Shown: positions 24,791 to 33,834, counted from the stretch's first letter. The stretch: 64,000 nt of DNA from Isoptericola halotolerans (GCF_003003075.1 NZ_PVTX01000004.1:1-64000); one strand, 5' to 3'. Notes: a model not told the origin generated them from the letters alone. Numbers and translations: made by a program.

Positions 24791-26248
24791 ATGCGAACAT
24801 CATTCGAAAACGATTACCATGATCGTGGCGCCCGCAGGTCGGTCGCCGGGGCCGCCGCCACCGCCCTGCTCGGCGGCGCGCTGCTGGCCGGCGGGATGCT
24901 GACCGGGCCCGCCCAGGCGGCCGAGCCCGTCCACGAGCCGCTCCGCGACGCCGCGGAGCGCCAGGGCATCACGCTCGGGTTCGCCCTCACACCGGGTCAT
25001 CTGAACGACCCCGGCTACCGCGCGATCGCCGAACGCGAGTTCAACCTCGTCGTCGCGGAGAACGCGATGAAGTGGGACGCCACCGAGCCGAGCCAGGGCA
25101 GCTACAGCTGGGGCCAGGCCGACCAGGTCGCGGACTTCGCCGCCGCGCAGGACGCCGACCTGTACGGCCACACGCTCGTGTGGCACTCCCAGCTGCCGGG
25201 CTGGGCGGAGGGCATCACGGACCCCACGCGGCTCCGCGACGCGATGTACGACCACATCGACGCGGTGGCCGGGCGGTACGCCGGCGACGTCGACTCCTGG
25301 GACGTGGTCAACGAGATGTGGGAGCAGGACGGCAGCCGCCGCCAGAGCGTCTTCCAGCGCGTGCTGGGCGACGGCTACATCGCCGACGCGCTGACCCGGG
25401 CCCGGCAGGCCGCGCCGGACGCCGACCTCTGCCTGAACGACTACAGCACCGACGGCATCAACGCGAAGTCGACCGCGATGTACGACCTGGTGGCCGATCT
25501 TCTCGCCGACGGCGTCCCGATCGACTGCGTCGGCTTCCAGTCGCACCTCATCGTCGGGCAGGTGCCGAGCACCTACCAGCAGAACCTCCAGCGGTTCGCC
25601 GACCTCGGCGTCGACGTCCGCATCACCGAGCTCGACGTCCGGATGAACGTCCCGGCATCCACGACCGACCTGGCGCAGCAGGCGCGGGACTACCGCGCCG
25701 TGGTCGAGGCGTGCCTCGCCGTCGACCGCTGCACCGGCGTGACCGTGTGGGGCATCGACGACGGGCACTCCTGGGTGCCCGACGTGTTCGGCGGCCAGGG
25801 CGCGGCCCTGCCGTGGGACGCGCAGTACCGGGCCAAGCCCGCCTACACCGCGATCGCCGAGGCCCTGGGCGCGCAGGTCGAGGGCGAACCCGACCCGGAC
25901 CCGAGCGACCCGGGTGACCCGGGTGACCCGGGCGACGCCGCGTGCTCGGTGAGCTGGTCGAACGCCGGCTGGAACACGGGGTACACCGGCACGGTCACCC
26001 TGACCAACACCGGCGACTCCTCCTGGAGCGCGTGGACGCTCACGGCCGACCTGCCCGCCGGGCAGACGCTGACGAACGGCTGGTCCGCCGACTGGTCCCA
26101 GTCCGGCTCGACGATCACGGCAACCCACGCCGCCTGGAACGGTGCCGTACCCGCGGGCGGGTCGGTCCAGATCGGCTACAACGCGACGCACAGCGGTGAC
26201 AGCGGCGTGCCGACGCAATACACGGTGAACGGCGCCGACTGCTCCTGA
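24791..26248 (+). CDS. GH10 endo-1,4-beta-xylanase with CBM2
   Basis: A 485-aa secreted xylanase. Residues 1-44 form a signal peptide with an unusually acidic start (MRTSFENDYHD) before RRSVAG, which could be a Tat-type signal; cleavage near AQA-AEP. The GH10 barrel covers about 45-355 with acid/base Glu175 (WDVVNEMW) and nucleophile Glu280 (RITELDVR). A DPDPSDPGDPGDPGD linker and a CBM2 (about 385-485) complete it. The GGAGGA site 4 bases before ATG 24791 fixes the start. No CCTAAACGTTTC or CelR-type box is seen in its short leader, so it may depend on read-through from GH6 or on another signal. Confidence 0.95.
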   Translation: MRTSFENDYHDRGARRSVAGAAATALLGGALLAGGMLTGPAQAAEPVHEPLRDAAERQGITLGFALTPGHLNDPGYRAIAEREFNLVVAENAMKWDATEPSQGSYSWGQADQVADFAAAQDADLYGHTLVWHSQLPGWAEGITDPTRLRDAMYDHIDAVAGRYAGDVDSWDVVNEMWEQDGSRRQSVFQRVLGDGYIADALTRARQAAPDADLCLNDYSTDGINAKSTAMYDLVADLLADGVPIDCVGFQSHLIVGQVPSTYQQNLQRFADLGVDVRITELDVRMNVPASTTDLAQQARDYRAVVEACLAVDRCTGVTVWGIDDGHSWVPDVFGGQGAALPWDAQYRAKPAYTAIAEALGAQVEGEPDPDPSDPGDPGDPGDAACSVSWSNAGWNTGYTGTVTLTNTGDSSWSAWTLTADLPAGQTLTNGWSADWSQSGSTITATHAAWNGAVPAGGSVQIGYNATHSGDSGVPTQYTVNGADCS

Positions 26249-26268
26249 CCCGGCCCCGCTCGCCTCCC

Positions 26269-26340
26269 GTTGTGGGCGGGAAATCTGGCCCGATACGCAC
26301 CTTTGGTGCTGATCTCGCGCCCAGATTTCCCGCCCACAAC
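26269..26340. repeat. Extragenic palindrome, copy A (72 nt)
   Basis: A perfect 20-base inverted repeat, GTTGTGGGCGGGAAATCTGG at 26269-26288 and its complement at 26321-26340. The 32-base loop starts CCCGATACG and holds an inner stem GCACC/GGTGC. It lies 20 bases 3' of the GH10 stop. Copies B (29249) and C (33762) share the ends, length and, in B, the loop start, so this is one element family rather than a simple terminator. Confidence 0.85.
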
Positions 26341-26369
26341 TCTTCGCGGTCCCTCGACGGGTGCTGGCT

Positions 26370-26419
26370 CCTAAACGTTTCGCGCCCAGCTGCGGCCCCC
26401 TTTCATCGAAGCGCTTCGA
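26370..26419 (+). promoter_or_regulatory. Double operator upstream of GH74
   Basis: CCTAAACGTTTC (26370-26381) and the perfect 14-base palindrome TCGAAGCGCTTCGA (26406-26419), separated by 24 bases. The second shares the AAGCGCTT core with the GH48 and GH81 boxes. The palindrome ends 87 bases before the GH74 start. The first site is identical to those at GH48 and GH6. Confidence 0.75.
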
Positions 26420-26506
26420 CTACGGTGCGTCCCAGACACGACGACGTGTCACCCGGGCCGGCCACCGGCCGCGGCCCGGTCCGTCCGCACCGAGGAGTGA
26501 GATCGG

Positions 26507-29242
26507 ATGAGACTTCGACCAGCGGTCGCCGTGCTGGCGACCACCGGGCTCGTGGCCGCGGGGGTGGGTGCCGCCGTCGCGCAGACGCCCGCCGCTCCGC
26601 TCGCCGCCGCGCCGGCGAGCATCGCCGACGACTACGACTGGCGCAACGTCGAGATGGTCGGCGGCGGGTTCGTCCCCGGCATCGTGTACAGCGAGTCCGA
26701 GCCCGGCCTCGTCTACGCGCGCACCGACGTCGGCGGCGCCTACCGGCTCGACCAGGCCACCCAGCGCTGGGTGCCCCTGCTCGACCACGTCGGCTGGGAC
26801 GACTGGGGCCATTCCGGGGTGCTGTCGCTCGCGACCGACCCCGTCGATCCGGACAACGTCTACGCCATGGTCGGCTCCTACACGAACTCCTGGGACCCGA
26901 ACGACGGGGCCGTGCTGCGTTCGTCCGACCGCGGCGAGACGTGGACGAAGACCGACCTGCCGTTCAAGGTGGGAGGGAACATGCCGGGCCGCGGCATGGG
27001 CGAGCGTCTCATGGTGGACCCGAACGACAACTCGGTGCTCTACCTGGGCACGGAGGGCGGGAACGGCCTGTGGCGCTCCACCGACTCGGGCGCCAGCTGG
27101 TCCGAGGTCACGAGCTTCCCGAACCCCGGCAACTACGTCGCCGACCCCGACGGCGGCGAGTACAGCGACAGCATCCAGGGCGTCGTGTGGACGCTCTTCG
27201 ACCCGACCTCCGGCACGCCGGGCGAGCCCACCCCGACGATCTACGTCGGCGTGGCGGACACCGAGAACAACGTCTACCGCTCCACGGACGCCGGCGAGAC
27301 CTGGGAGCGGGTGCCCGGCCAGCCCACCGGGTTCATCCCGCACAAGGCGGAGCTCGACCACACCTCCGGGCAGCTCTACGTGGCGACGTCGGACACGGGC
27401 GGCCCGTACGACGGCGGCTCCGGCGACGTGTGGCGCCTCGACACCGCCACGGACGGGTGGACCCGGATCAGCCCGGTGCCCTCCGACGACCCGGACGCCT
27501 ACTTCGGGTACTCCGGCCTGACGATCGACCGCCAGGACCCGGACACGCTCATGGTGGTCTCGCAGATCTCGTGGTACCCCGACATCCAGGTCTTCCGGTC
27601 CACGGACCGCGGTGAGACCTGGGAGCCCATCTGGGAGTGGACCAGCTATCCGGAGCGGTCGAAGCGCTACGACCTCGACATCTCGGGGGCACCGTGGCTG
27701 GACTTCGGCAGCACCGGCACTCCGCCCGAGGACTCCCCCAAGCTGGGCTGGATGACCGAGAGCTTCGAGATCGACCCGTTCGACTCGGACCGCTTCCTGT
27801 ACGGCACCGGCGCCACGATCTACGGTGGCGAGAACCTCACCGCGTGGGACGACGGCGGCACGGTCGACATCTCCGTCCGGGCCCAGGGCATCGAGGAGAC
27901 GGCGATCCAGGACCTGGTGGCCCCGCCCGGGGACGTCGAGCTGGTCTCGGGGATGTACGACATCGGCGGTTTCGTGCACCACGACATCACCCAGGTGCCC
28001 GACGCCTACGGCTACACCCAGCCGTACCAGAGCGGCGTGCTGAGCCTCGACGTCGCGTGGCAGGAGCCGGACACGATGGTGCGCGTCGGTACCGGCGGCG
28101 ACCAGCTCCTCGGGGTGACCACCTCCGGTGGTGACTCCTGGTGGGCCGGGCAGCAGCCGGCCGGCGCCACCGGTCCCGGCAACGTGGCGATGGCGGCGGA
28201 CGGCTCGGCGATCGTGTGGAGCCCCGAGGGCACCGGCGTGCACGTCTCGACGTCGCTGGGCTCGTCCTGGACACCCTCGACCGGCGTGCCCGACGGCGCC
28301 ACCGTGCGCGCCGACCGGGAGGACCCGTCGGTGTTCTACGCGCTCGCCGACGGCAGGTTCTACACCTCGCACGACGGCGGCGCGACCTTCGCCGCGTCGT
28401 CCGCGACCGGGCTGCCCGACGCCGGGCGGCACCACGTCGAGGCCGTCCCCGGCCACGCCGGGCACGTGTGGGTCGCCGGGGGCGAGGCCGACGGCGTCTA
28501 CGGGATGTGGCGCTCGACCGACCACGGCGAGACGTTCGAACCCGTCGCCGGCGTCGACGAGGGTGACACGATCGGCTTCGGCAAGGCTGCCGAGGGCCAT
28601 GACCACCCGGCCGTGTACACCTCGTCGAAGATCGACGGCGTGCGCGGCATCTTCCGGTCCGACGACGCGGGTGCCAGTTGGGTGCGGATCAACGACGACG
28701 AGCACCAGTACGCCTGGACGGGCGGTGCCATCACCGGCGACCCGGACGTCTACGGGCGGGTCTACGTCGGCACGAACGGCCGCGGCATCGTGGTCGGCGA
28801 GTTCGGCGGCACCCCGCCGGAGCCGACGCCGACGCCGGACCCGACCGAGCCGGACCCGGACCCGACGGACCCCGAGCCCACTCCCGACCCCACCGAGCCG
28901 GACCCGGGCCCGAGCGAGGACCCGGCTGAGGGTTCCTGCGCGGCCGACTACGCCGTCGTCGGCCGGTGGCAGGGCGGCTTCCAGGGCGAGATGAAGGTGA
29001 CCAACACCGGCGACCGGGCCCTCGCCCCGTGGGAGCTGGCGTGGGAGTTCACCGGTGGCGAGACCGTCGCGCAGTCCTGGGGCTGGAACGTGACCCAGAC
29101 CGGCGCGCACGTCACCGTGACGGGACCGGCGTGGCAGACCGACCTCGCACCGGGCGCGACCGCGTCGGTCGGCTTCATCGGGACCGGCAGCCCCGCCGAG
29201 ATCGCGGCACCCACCGCCAACGGACAGCCCTGCACCACCTGA
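26507..29242 (+). CDS. GH74 xyloglucanase with CBM2
   Basis: A 911-aa secreted enzyme cleaving the glucan backbone of xyloglucan. Signal peptide about 1-35. The catalytic part (about 40-765) is the twin seven-bladed propeller of GH74 with many SSDRGETW / STDAGETWERV / SDDAGASWVRI Asp-box repeats and GGFVPGIVYSESEPGLVYARTDVGGAYR at the start. A Pro/Thr/Asp/Glu linker of about 40 residues precedes the CBM2 (about 810-911). ATG 26507 follows GAGGAGTGAG. It has its own operator pair, so it is probably a separate transcription unit from GH10. Confidence 0.94.
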   Translation: MRLRPAVAVLATTGLVAAGVGAAVAQTPAAPLAAAPASIADDYDWRNVEMVGGGFVPGIVYSESEPGLVYARTDVGGAYRLDQATQRWVPLLDHVGWDDWGHSGVLSLATDPVDPDNVYAMVGSYTNSWDPNDGAVLRSSDRGETWTKTDLPFKVGGNMPGRGMGERLMVDPNDNSVLYLGTEGGNGLWRSTDSGASWSEVTSFPNPGNYVADPDGGEYSDSIQGVVWTLFDPTSGTPGEPTPTIYVGVADTENNVYRSTDAGETWERVPGQPTGFIPHKAELDHTSGQLYVATSDTGGPYDGGSGDVWRLDTATDGWTRISPVPSDDPDAYFGYSGLTIDRQDPDTLMVVSQISWYPDIQVFRSTDRGETWEPIWEWTSYPERSKRYDLDISGAPWLDFGSTGTPPEDSPKLGWMTESFEIDPFDSDRFLYGTGATIYGGENLTAWDDGGTVDISVRAQGIEETAIQDLVAPPGDVELVSGMYDIGGFVHHDITQVPDAYGYTQPYQSGVLSLDVAWQEPDTMVRVGTGGDQLLGVTTSGGDSWWAGQQPAGATGPGNVAMAADGSAIVWSPEGTGVHVSTSLGSSWTPSTGVPDGATVRADREDPSVFYALADGRFYTSHDGGATFAASSATGLPDAGRHHVEAVPGHAGHVWVAGGEADGVYGMWRSTDHGETFEPVAGVDEGDTIGFGKAAEGHDHPAVYTSSKIDGVRGIFRSDDAGASWVRINDDEHQYAWTGGAITGDPDVYGRVYVGTNGRGIVVGEFGGTPPEPTPTPDPTEPDPDPTDPEPTPDPTEPDPGPSEDPAEGSCAADYAVVGRWQGGFQGEMKVTNTGDRALAPWELAWEFTGGETVAQSWGWNVTQTGAHVTVTGPAWQTDLAPGATASVGFIGTGSPAEIAAPTANGQPCTT

Positions 29243-29248
29243 CCCGAT

Positions 29249-29320
29249 GTTGTGGGCGCGATCTCTGGCCCGATACGTCCGCTTCGCCGGACTTCGCGGC
29301 ACAGAAATCGCGCCCACAAC
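29249..29320. repeat. Extragenic palindrome, copy B (72 nt)
   Basis: Arms 29249-29268 (GTTGTGGGCGCGATCTCTGG) and 29301-29320 pair at 18 of 20 positions. The 32-base loop begins CCCGATACG exactly as in copy A and contains an inner stem GTCCG/CGGAC. It starts 7 bases after the GH74 stop and lies 33 bases from the stop of the convergent thioesterase gene. Confidence 0.85.
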
Positions 29321-29353
29321 GCTCGGCCGGGACTGCCGTGCCGAGCCCGAGGG

Positions 29354-29851
29354 TCAGCGGCGGCGGCGGAAGACGATCGGGTCGCCGGCGAACTCCGCGA
29401 ACACCGCCCGCTCGTCGGCCGAGAGCCGGCGCGGGCGCCCTGCCTCGGCGTCGAGGACCACGATCGTCGTCGTCGCACGGGTGTAGGGCTCCAGGCCCGA
29501 CGCCGGGCCCGTGCGCGGGAAGCCGCCGGGAGCGCCGTCGTACACCTCGTAGCAGACCTCGAGCGAGGCGCCGCCGATCGCCCCGATCCACATCTCGATG
29601 CGCACCGGGTCGCGGGAGAACTCGAGCGGTCGCAGGTACTCGATCTGCTGCCCGGCCACCAAGGTGTGCGACGTCGCGTGCGGGCCCGTGTCGAGGATCG
29701 CCGTCGGCCACGGATCCTCGGCCTCCGGGTGGCGCCAGAACGCCGTGATGCGGGCGTCCTCCAGCAGCCGGAACATCGCGACGTTGTTGACGTGCTGGTA
29801 GGCGTCGAGGTCGGACCACCGCAGCGAGACGGGGACGTGCAGACGGGTCAT
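29354..29851 (-). CDS. Hotdog-fold acyl-CoA thioesterase (4HBT family)
   Basis: A 165-aa single-hotdog protein. RWSDLDAYQHVNNVAMFRLLEDAR carries the catalytic Asp of the 4-hydroxybenzoyl-CoA thioesterase/YbgC type. It likely hydrolyses acyl-CoA in the cytosol; the substrate is unknown. ATG 29851 is used; an in-frame ATG at 29860 would add three residues. It lies 61 bases downstream of the GTPase pair on the same strand. Confidence 0.85.
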   Translation of the reverse strand: MTRLHVPVSLRWSDLDAYQHVNNVAMFRLLEDARITAFWRHPEAEDPWPTAILDTGPHATSHTLVAGQQIEYLRPLEFSRDPVRIEMWIGAIGGASLEVCYEVYDGAPGGFPRTGPASGLEPYTRATTTIVVLDAEAGRPRRLSADERAVFAEFAGDPIVFRRRR

Positions 29852-29912
29852 GCCTGGCATCGTCGCACGGCTCCACGCCCGGTCCGCGCGGGGCGGCGTC
29901 TCAGCACCCGCC

Positions 29913-31598
29913 TCACGCCGCCGCGGTCGCCGCGTGCTCACGGCACGTGGCCAGCGCGGCCATCTCTGCCGCGACCGGCTCACGGACGTCCTCGCGCGCC
30001 ACGGCCTCCACCGACGTCCGCAGACGACGGCGCACCCGCCCGGCCCGCCGGCGCGCACCCAGCGCGGCCAGCGGTCGCGCGAGGAGCGCGACGAGCAGCC
30101 CGCCGAGGATGCCGCCCAGGGCGAGCACCGTCGCCCACGGCAGGTCGAAGGCCCCACCGCCCCACCGCGTGAAGTCGAACGTCAGGACCGGCATGATCAG
30201 TGCCGGGAGCTGGAAGTAGCGCAACGCCGCCGCGACACCCAGCCACAGCAGCCCCACCACCGCCGCCGCCAGCAGGAGCCACTGCAGCACTCCGACCGCC
30301 CGCCACCAGACAGGGCGCCGCGCCTCCTCCAGGCGGGTCGAGGCCACGGCCTGGTCGAGGGTGTCCGGCAACCGATCGACGGCCTCCGTCCCCCGTTCCC
30401 GTGCGGCGAGCACCCACGCGTCCGGCGCCCCCGCGGAGACCTGGTCGACGTAGGTGCGCACCGCCGTCGCCGCGGAGGCCCGCACGCTCGGGCGCGTCTG
30501 GGGCAGCGACGTGCGAGCAAGGTCCGGCCGGTCGACCGGGACCCGCACCTGGTCGCTGCGCAGCCCGAGCCGACGCAGCGGGTCCTTGCGGGCGCGCGTG
30601 ATCCAGCGCGTCACCGGCCACCCGGTCGCCAGGTGCGCGTCCCGCTTCGCCGCCCTGCGGACGGCGTCGACCACCGTGGTGGCCCCCGCCGCCTCCTCGA
30701 GCGCGTCGACCAGCGCACCCTGCGCCCGGTCGGCCGCCCGGGCCGGAGGCGCCTGCCCGCACGCGTCCACCACCCGCCGCGCGACCGCCCGCGTGTCCGC
30801 GGCCAGGCGTGCCGTGGCGGCCTCCCGCCGTCGGGCCGCGTCCGCGAGCAGGCCGCGCAACCGGTCGACCCCCTCGCCCGTGCGCGCGGACACCCCCAGC
30901 ACGCGCGCCCCGGAGAGCCCGTCCGCGGCGACGAGCCGCCGCAGGTCGGCCAGGATCGCCTCGGCCTCGTCGGGTGCCAGCCGGTCGATCTGGTTGAGGG
31001 CCACGACCACGACCTCGGAGCGCCCCGCCAGCGGGCGCAGGTACCGCTCGTGGAGGGCCGCGTCGGCGTACTTCTGCGGGTCGACGACCCAGACCAGCAG
31101 GTCGGCGCGCTCCACCAGCCGCTCGGCGCGCACCCGGTGCTCGACCACCACCGAGTCGTGGTCCGGCAGGTCCAGGAGCACCAGCCCCGTCGAGATGCCG
31201 GCCGGCGGCCGAGCGCGGCGCAGCAGCCCGGCCGATCGGTTCGAGGGCGTGGCGTCGACGTCGGGCTCCATCTCGTGCCGGCGCCGCACGTCCAACCAGT
31301 CCAGCAGGTCGTCCGCCCCCTCTCCCCACACCGCTGCCAGCGCGTGCGAGGTGGTGGGCCGCTGCACGCCGGGCTCCGCCAGCTCCGTGCCGGCCACGGC
31401 GTTGAGGACGCTGGACTTGCCCGACCCGGTGGCACCGGCGAGCGCCGCCACCGTGTGCTCGGCGCTCAGTCCGCCACGCTCGCGGGCGCGCTCGACGACT
31501 CCGCGCGCCTCGTCGGCCAGCTCGCGGTCCAGCCGCCCGGCTCCGGCCGCGACCGCCTGCGCCAGGGCCGCGGTGCGGGTGGCGAGATCCGGCTTCAT
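29913..31598 (-). CDS. Dynamin-like membrane GTPase, B partner of set 2
   Basis: A 561-aa GTPase with two membrane segments. The P-loop GATGSGKSS is near residue 55; G3 is DLPDHDS (no Gly), G4 is NQID. WVVDPQKYADAALHERYL is shared almost word for word with the B protein at 36284. Two hydrophobic helices at about 440-465 and 480-505 anchor the C-terminal half. Its ATG overlaps the stop of the A gene (ATGA). The order and architecture recall DynA/DynB of Streptomyces, which act at the septum; that role is an inference here. Often annotated simply as GTPase or ABC transporter. Confidence 0.75.
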   Translation of the reverse strand: MKPDLATRTAALAQAVAAGAGRLDRELADEARGVVERARERGGLSAEHTVAALAGATGSGKSSVLNAVAGTELAEPGVQRPTTSHALAAVWGEGADDLLDWLDVRRRHEMEPDVDATPSNRSAGLLRRARPPAGISTGLVLLDLPDHDSVVVEHRVRAERLVERADLLVWVVDPQKYADAALHERYLRPLAGRSEVVVVALNQIDRLAPDEAEAILADLRRLVAADGLSGARVLGVSARTGEGVDRLRGLLADAARRREAATARLAADTRAVARRVVDACGQAPPARAADRAQGALVDALEEAAGATTVVDAVRRAAKRDAHLATGWPVTRWITRARKDPLRRLGLRSDQVRVPVDRPDLARTSLPQTRPSVRASAATAVRTYVDQVSAGAPDAWVLAARERGTEAVDRLPDTLDQAVASTRLEEARRPVWWRAVGVLQWLLLAAAVVGLLWLGVAAALRYFQLPALIMPVLTFDFTRWGGGAFDLPWATVLALGGILGGLLVALLARPLAALGARRRAGRVRRRLRTSVEAVAREDVREPVAAEMAALATCREHAATAAA

Positions 31599-33667
31599 CC
31601 CTGGTCCTTCCGTCGCCAGCGCCGCCAGAACGGCACCTTGGGCTCGTCCGAGGCCTCGGGCCCCCCTGCGTCGGCCGTCGTCTGGCCTGCGGACCCGCGC
31701 CCCGCGAACGAACCCGGCACCCCGGGGATGCCCTCGGGACTGGTCGGCGGCCGGAAGGTCCCCGCGCCCCGCAGCATCCCCCCGCTCCACGGCCGGGTGA
31801 GGCCGTCGTCGGCCCGTGACCGGGTGGCCCGTTCGTCGCGGGCCGCCGCCGCCACGTCGCGGGCCGCGTCGCGCAGGCGGTCGCCGCGCACGTCGTCGGT
31901 GCCGAGTGCGTCGAGCTGGGCGGTGTACCGGGCGGACTGGCCGCGCAGCACGGCGTCGACGCGGGCCGTGAGCCGTTCCTTCGCCTGCGCGGCGAGGCGA
32001 CGCACCGCATCGTCGCCGAAGACCGCCTCGAGCAGCTTCTGGGCGACCACCGCGGTACCGCCGGCGATGCCCACCTCGAGCCCCGTCAGACCTGCGGTCG
32101 AGGCGAAGACGACGACCATCAGGCTCACGCCCAGCGCGTTGACACCGAGGGACAGCGCCCGGGCGGTCCCTCGCCTGCTCTCCCCCTGCTCCCGGACGAG
32201 CTCGAGGACGTCGCCCTGCCACGCGCGGATCGCCCCGGCGACCTCGGGGCGCAGGCCGGGCGCGGTGCGGCTCAGCTCGAGGCCGTCCAGGAGCCCTGCA
32301 CCCGCCGCGTCGTCGCGCCAGGCGGCATACGTCCGCTCGGCGGCCTGCTCCGCCGCGTCGAGCACCACGGACTCGAGACCGTGGGCGATCGCCCGTTCCA
32401 CCTGCGGCGCCTCCTTGGGCCGGCCGCGCACGACCCGCACGACGGCGTCACGGACCTTCCCGGCACGCGCCTCCAGCGACCGGAAGAACTCCCCCGTGCC
32501 GATGAAGTCCTGCCACCGGGCGAGCACCTCGCCCCGCAGCAGGGCGCCGTCGGACGTCGCGGCCTCGACCTGTCGCAGGGCATCGGCGTGGTGGCGTTCC
32601 ACGACGTCGCGCAGGCGCGCGTCGGCGGCGTGCTGGACGTCGGCCGTGCCGGCCAGCTCGTTCGCGCGCCGGACGAGGTCGTCGACGACGCCGTCGCGCG
32701 TCGCAGCGATGACGCGCGCCCGCGAGTCGGGGTCGCCGCCCAGGCCCGTCAGCCAGGTGGCGAGCTCGCCGACCGCCTGCTCCGGCAGCAGCCCGTCCGA
32801 CAGCACGGTCTCACCGCCCGGTCCTGCCTCGGGGACGACGAAGAGCGCGGCCTCGGCCAGACCGTGCTCGGTCATGAGGCGGCGCAGGTCGGTCGCGACC
32901 TCCTCCGTGCCCGGGTCGACCCGGTCCAGGACGAGCGCGACCTGCGCACGCCGGGCCGCCGCCGTCGTCAGCAGCTCCCACGGCACCGCGTCCGCGTACC
33001 GGGCCGCGGTGGTGACGAAGAGCCACAGGTCGGCGGCGCCGAGGAGCTGGGTGGCGAGGTCGCGGTTCGCCTCCTCCACGGAGTCGACGTCGGGAGCGTC
33101 GAGGAGGGCGAGTCCCTGCGGCAGGTTGCTGGAGGCGACCAGACGCAGCGCACGCGGCCCGGCCGCCGGTCCTCGGTCGTCGCCACGGCCGCCGTCACGT
33201 GCGCCGTCCGGCGGCGTGCCGTGGACGCTGGTCCGCGCCAGGCCGGGCAGCACCCGGTCACCGGTGAACCACCGGGCGTCGAGCGGGTGGTGGACGAGCA
33301 CCGGGGCGCGGGTGGTGGGGCGCAGGACGCCCGGCGCCGTCGCCTGCTCCCCCAGCAACGAGTTGACGAGGGTGGACTTCCCGGCTCCCGTCGACCCGCC
33401 GACGACGACGAGCAGCGGCGCACGCTCGGCGCGCAGGCGGGGCAGGAGATAGTCGTCGAGCTGGTCGGTCGCCCGGGCGAGGTCGGTGCGAGCGTGGTGG
33501 ACGCCCGGGGTCTCCAACGGCAGCCGTAGGGCGCCCAGCCGGGCCCGCAGCGCGTCCAGCGCATCGAGCAGCGCGGCCGCACCGGCGTCGGGCGTCAGCG
33601 CGGCGCTCGCCGAGACGGCTCCGTCGGTGCGCTCGTCGTGCTCGTCGGGCGGGCCGGTCGCGGTCAT
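31595..33667 (-). CDS. Dynamin-like GTPase, A partner of set 2
   Basis: A 690-aa GTPase. P-loop GSTGAGKST near residue 90, G2 LRPTTRAPVL, G3 DAPDVDSVEEAN, G4 DRVD. A long helical region follows, with a hydrophobic hairpin at about 505-545 (LSLGVNALGVSLMVVVF..GLEVGIAGGTAVVA) that could dip into a membrane, and a Pro/Gly-rich tail ending FWRRWRRKDQG. ATG 33667 is chosen; GTG 33682 is possible and neither has a clear ribosome site. It is a paralogue of the 37858 protein but longer by about 140 residues. Confidence 0.75.
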   Translation of the reverse strand: MTATGPPDEHDERTDGAVSASAALTPDAGAAALLDALDALRARLGALRLPLETPGVHHARTDLARATDQLDDYLLPRLRAERAPLLVVVGGSTGAGKSTLVNSLLGEQATAPGVLRPTTRAPVLVHHPLDARWFTGDRVLPGLARTSVHGTPPDGARDGGRGDDRGPAAGPRALRLVASSNLPQGLALLDAPDVDSVEEANRDLATQLLGAADLWLFVTTAARYADAVPWELLTTAAARRAQVALVLDRVDPGTEEVATDLRRLMTEHGLAEAALFVVPEAGPGGETVLSDGLLPEQAVGELATWLTGLGGDPDSRARVIAATRDGVVDDLVRRANELAGTADVQHAADARLRDVVERHHADALRQVEAATSDGALLRGEVLARWQDFIGTGEFFRSLEARAGKVRDAVVRVVRGRPKEAPQVERAIAHGLESVVLDAAEQAAERTYAAWRDDAAGAGLLDGLELSRTAPGLRPEVAGAIRAWQGDVLELVREQGESRRGTARALSLGVNALGVSLMVVVFASTAGLTGLEVGIAGGTAVVAQKLLEAVFGDDAVRRLAAQAKERLTARVDAVLRGQSARYTAQLDALGTDDVRGDRLRDAARDVAAAARDERATRSRADDGLTRPWSGGMLRGAGTFRPPTSPEGIPGVPGSFAGRGSAGQTTADAGGPEASDEPKVPFWRRWRRKDQG

Positions 33668-33761
33668 GTGCCCAGTCTGCACACATCGGACGTTCGGTGC
33701 ATGGAGGCGACCGCGTCGTCGTGTCGCCTGGCCGCGCCGTGCGCGACCGGCCCCACGGAGC

Positions 33762-33834
33762 GTTGTGGGCGCGAATTCTGGGTCCGAAGATCGCCCATAA
33801 CGGGGCAGAACGGACCAGAAATCGCGCCCACAAC
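33762..33834. repeat. Extragenic palindrome, copy C (73 nt)
   Basis: Arms 33762-33786 (starting GTTGTGGGCGCGAATTCTGG) and 33811-33834 pair over about 23 bases with one mismatch and one bulge. The loop of 24 bases differs from copies A and B. It lies 17 bases 3' of the ettA stop and about 95 bases before the A GTPase start. CACGGAG occurs on both sides (33754-33760 and 33837-33843), which may be chance. Confidence 0.8.

Noticed and set aside
25900-25936. Tandem GACCCGGGT repeats
   Set aside because: They encode the DPGDPGDPG linker of the xylanase and are a normal low-complexity linker.
29850-33452. Open frame of 1200 codons on the plus strand opposite the set 2 GTPases
   Set aside because: High-GC antisense shadow: composition is Arg/Ser/Pro/Ala-rich with no domain, while the minus strand encodes clear GTPase motifs.
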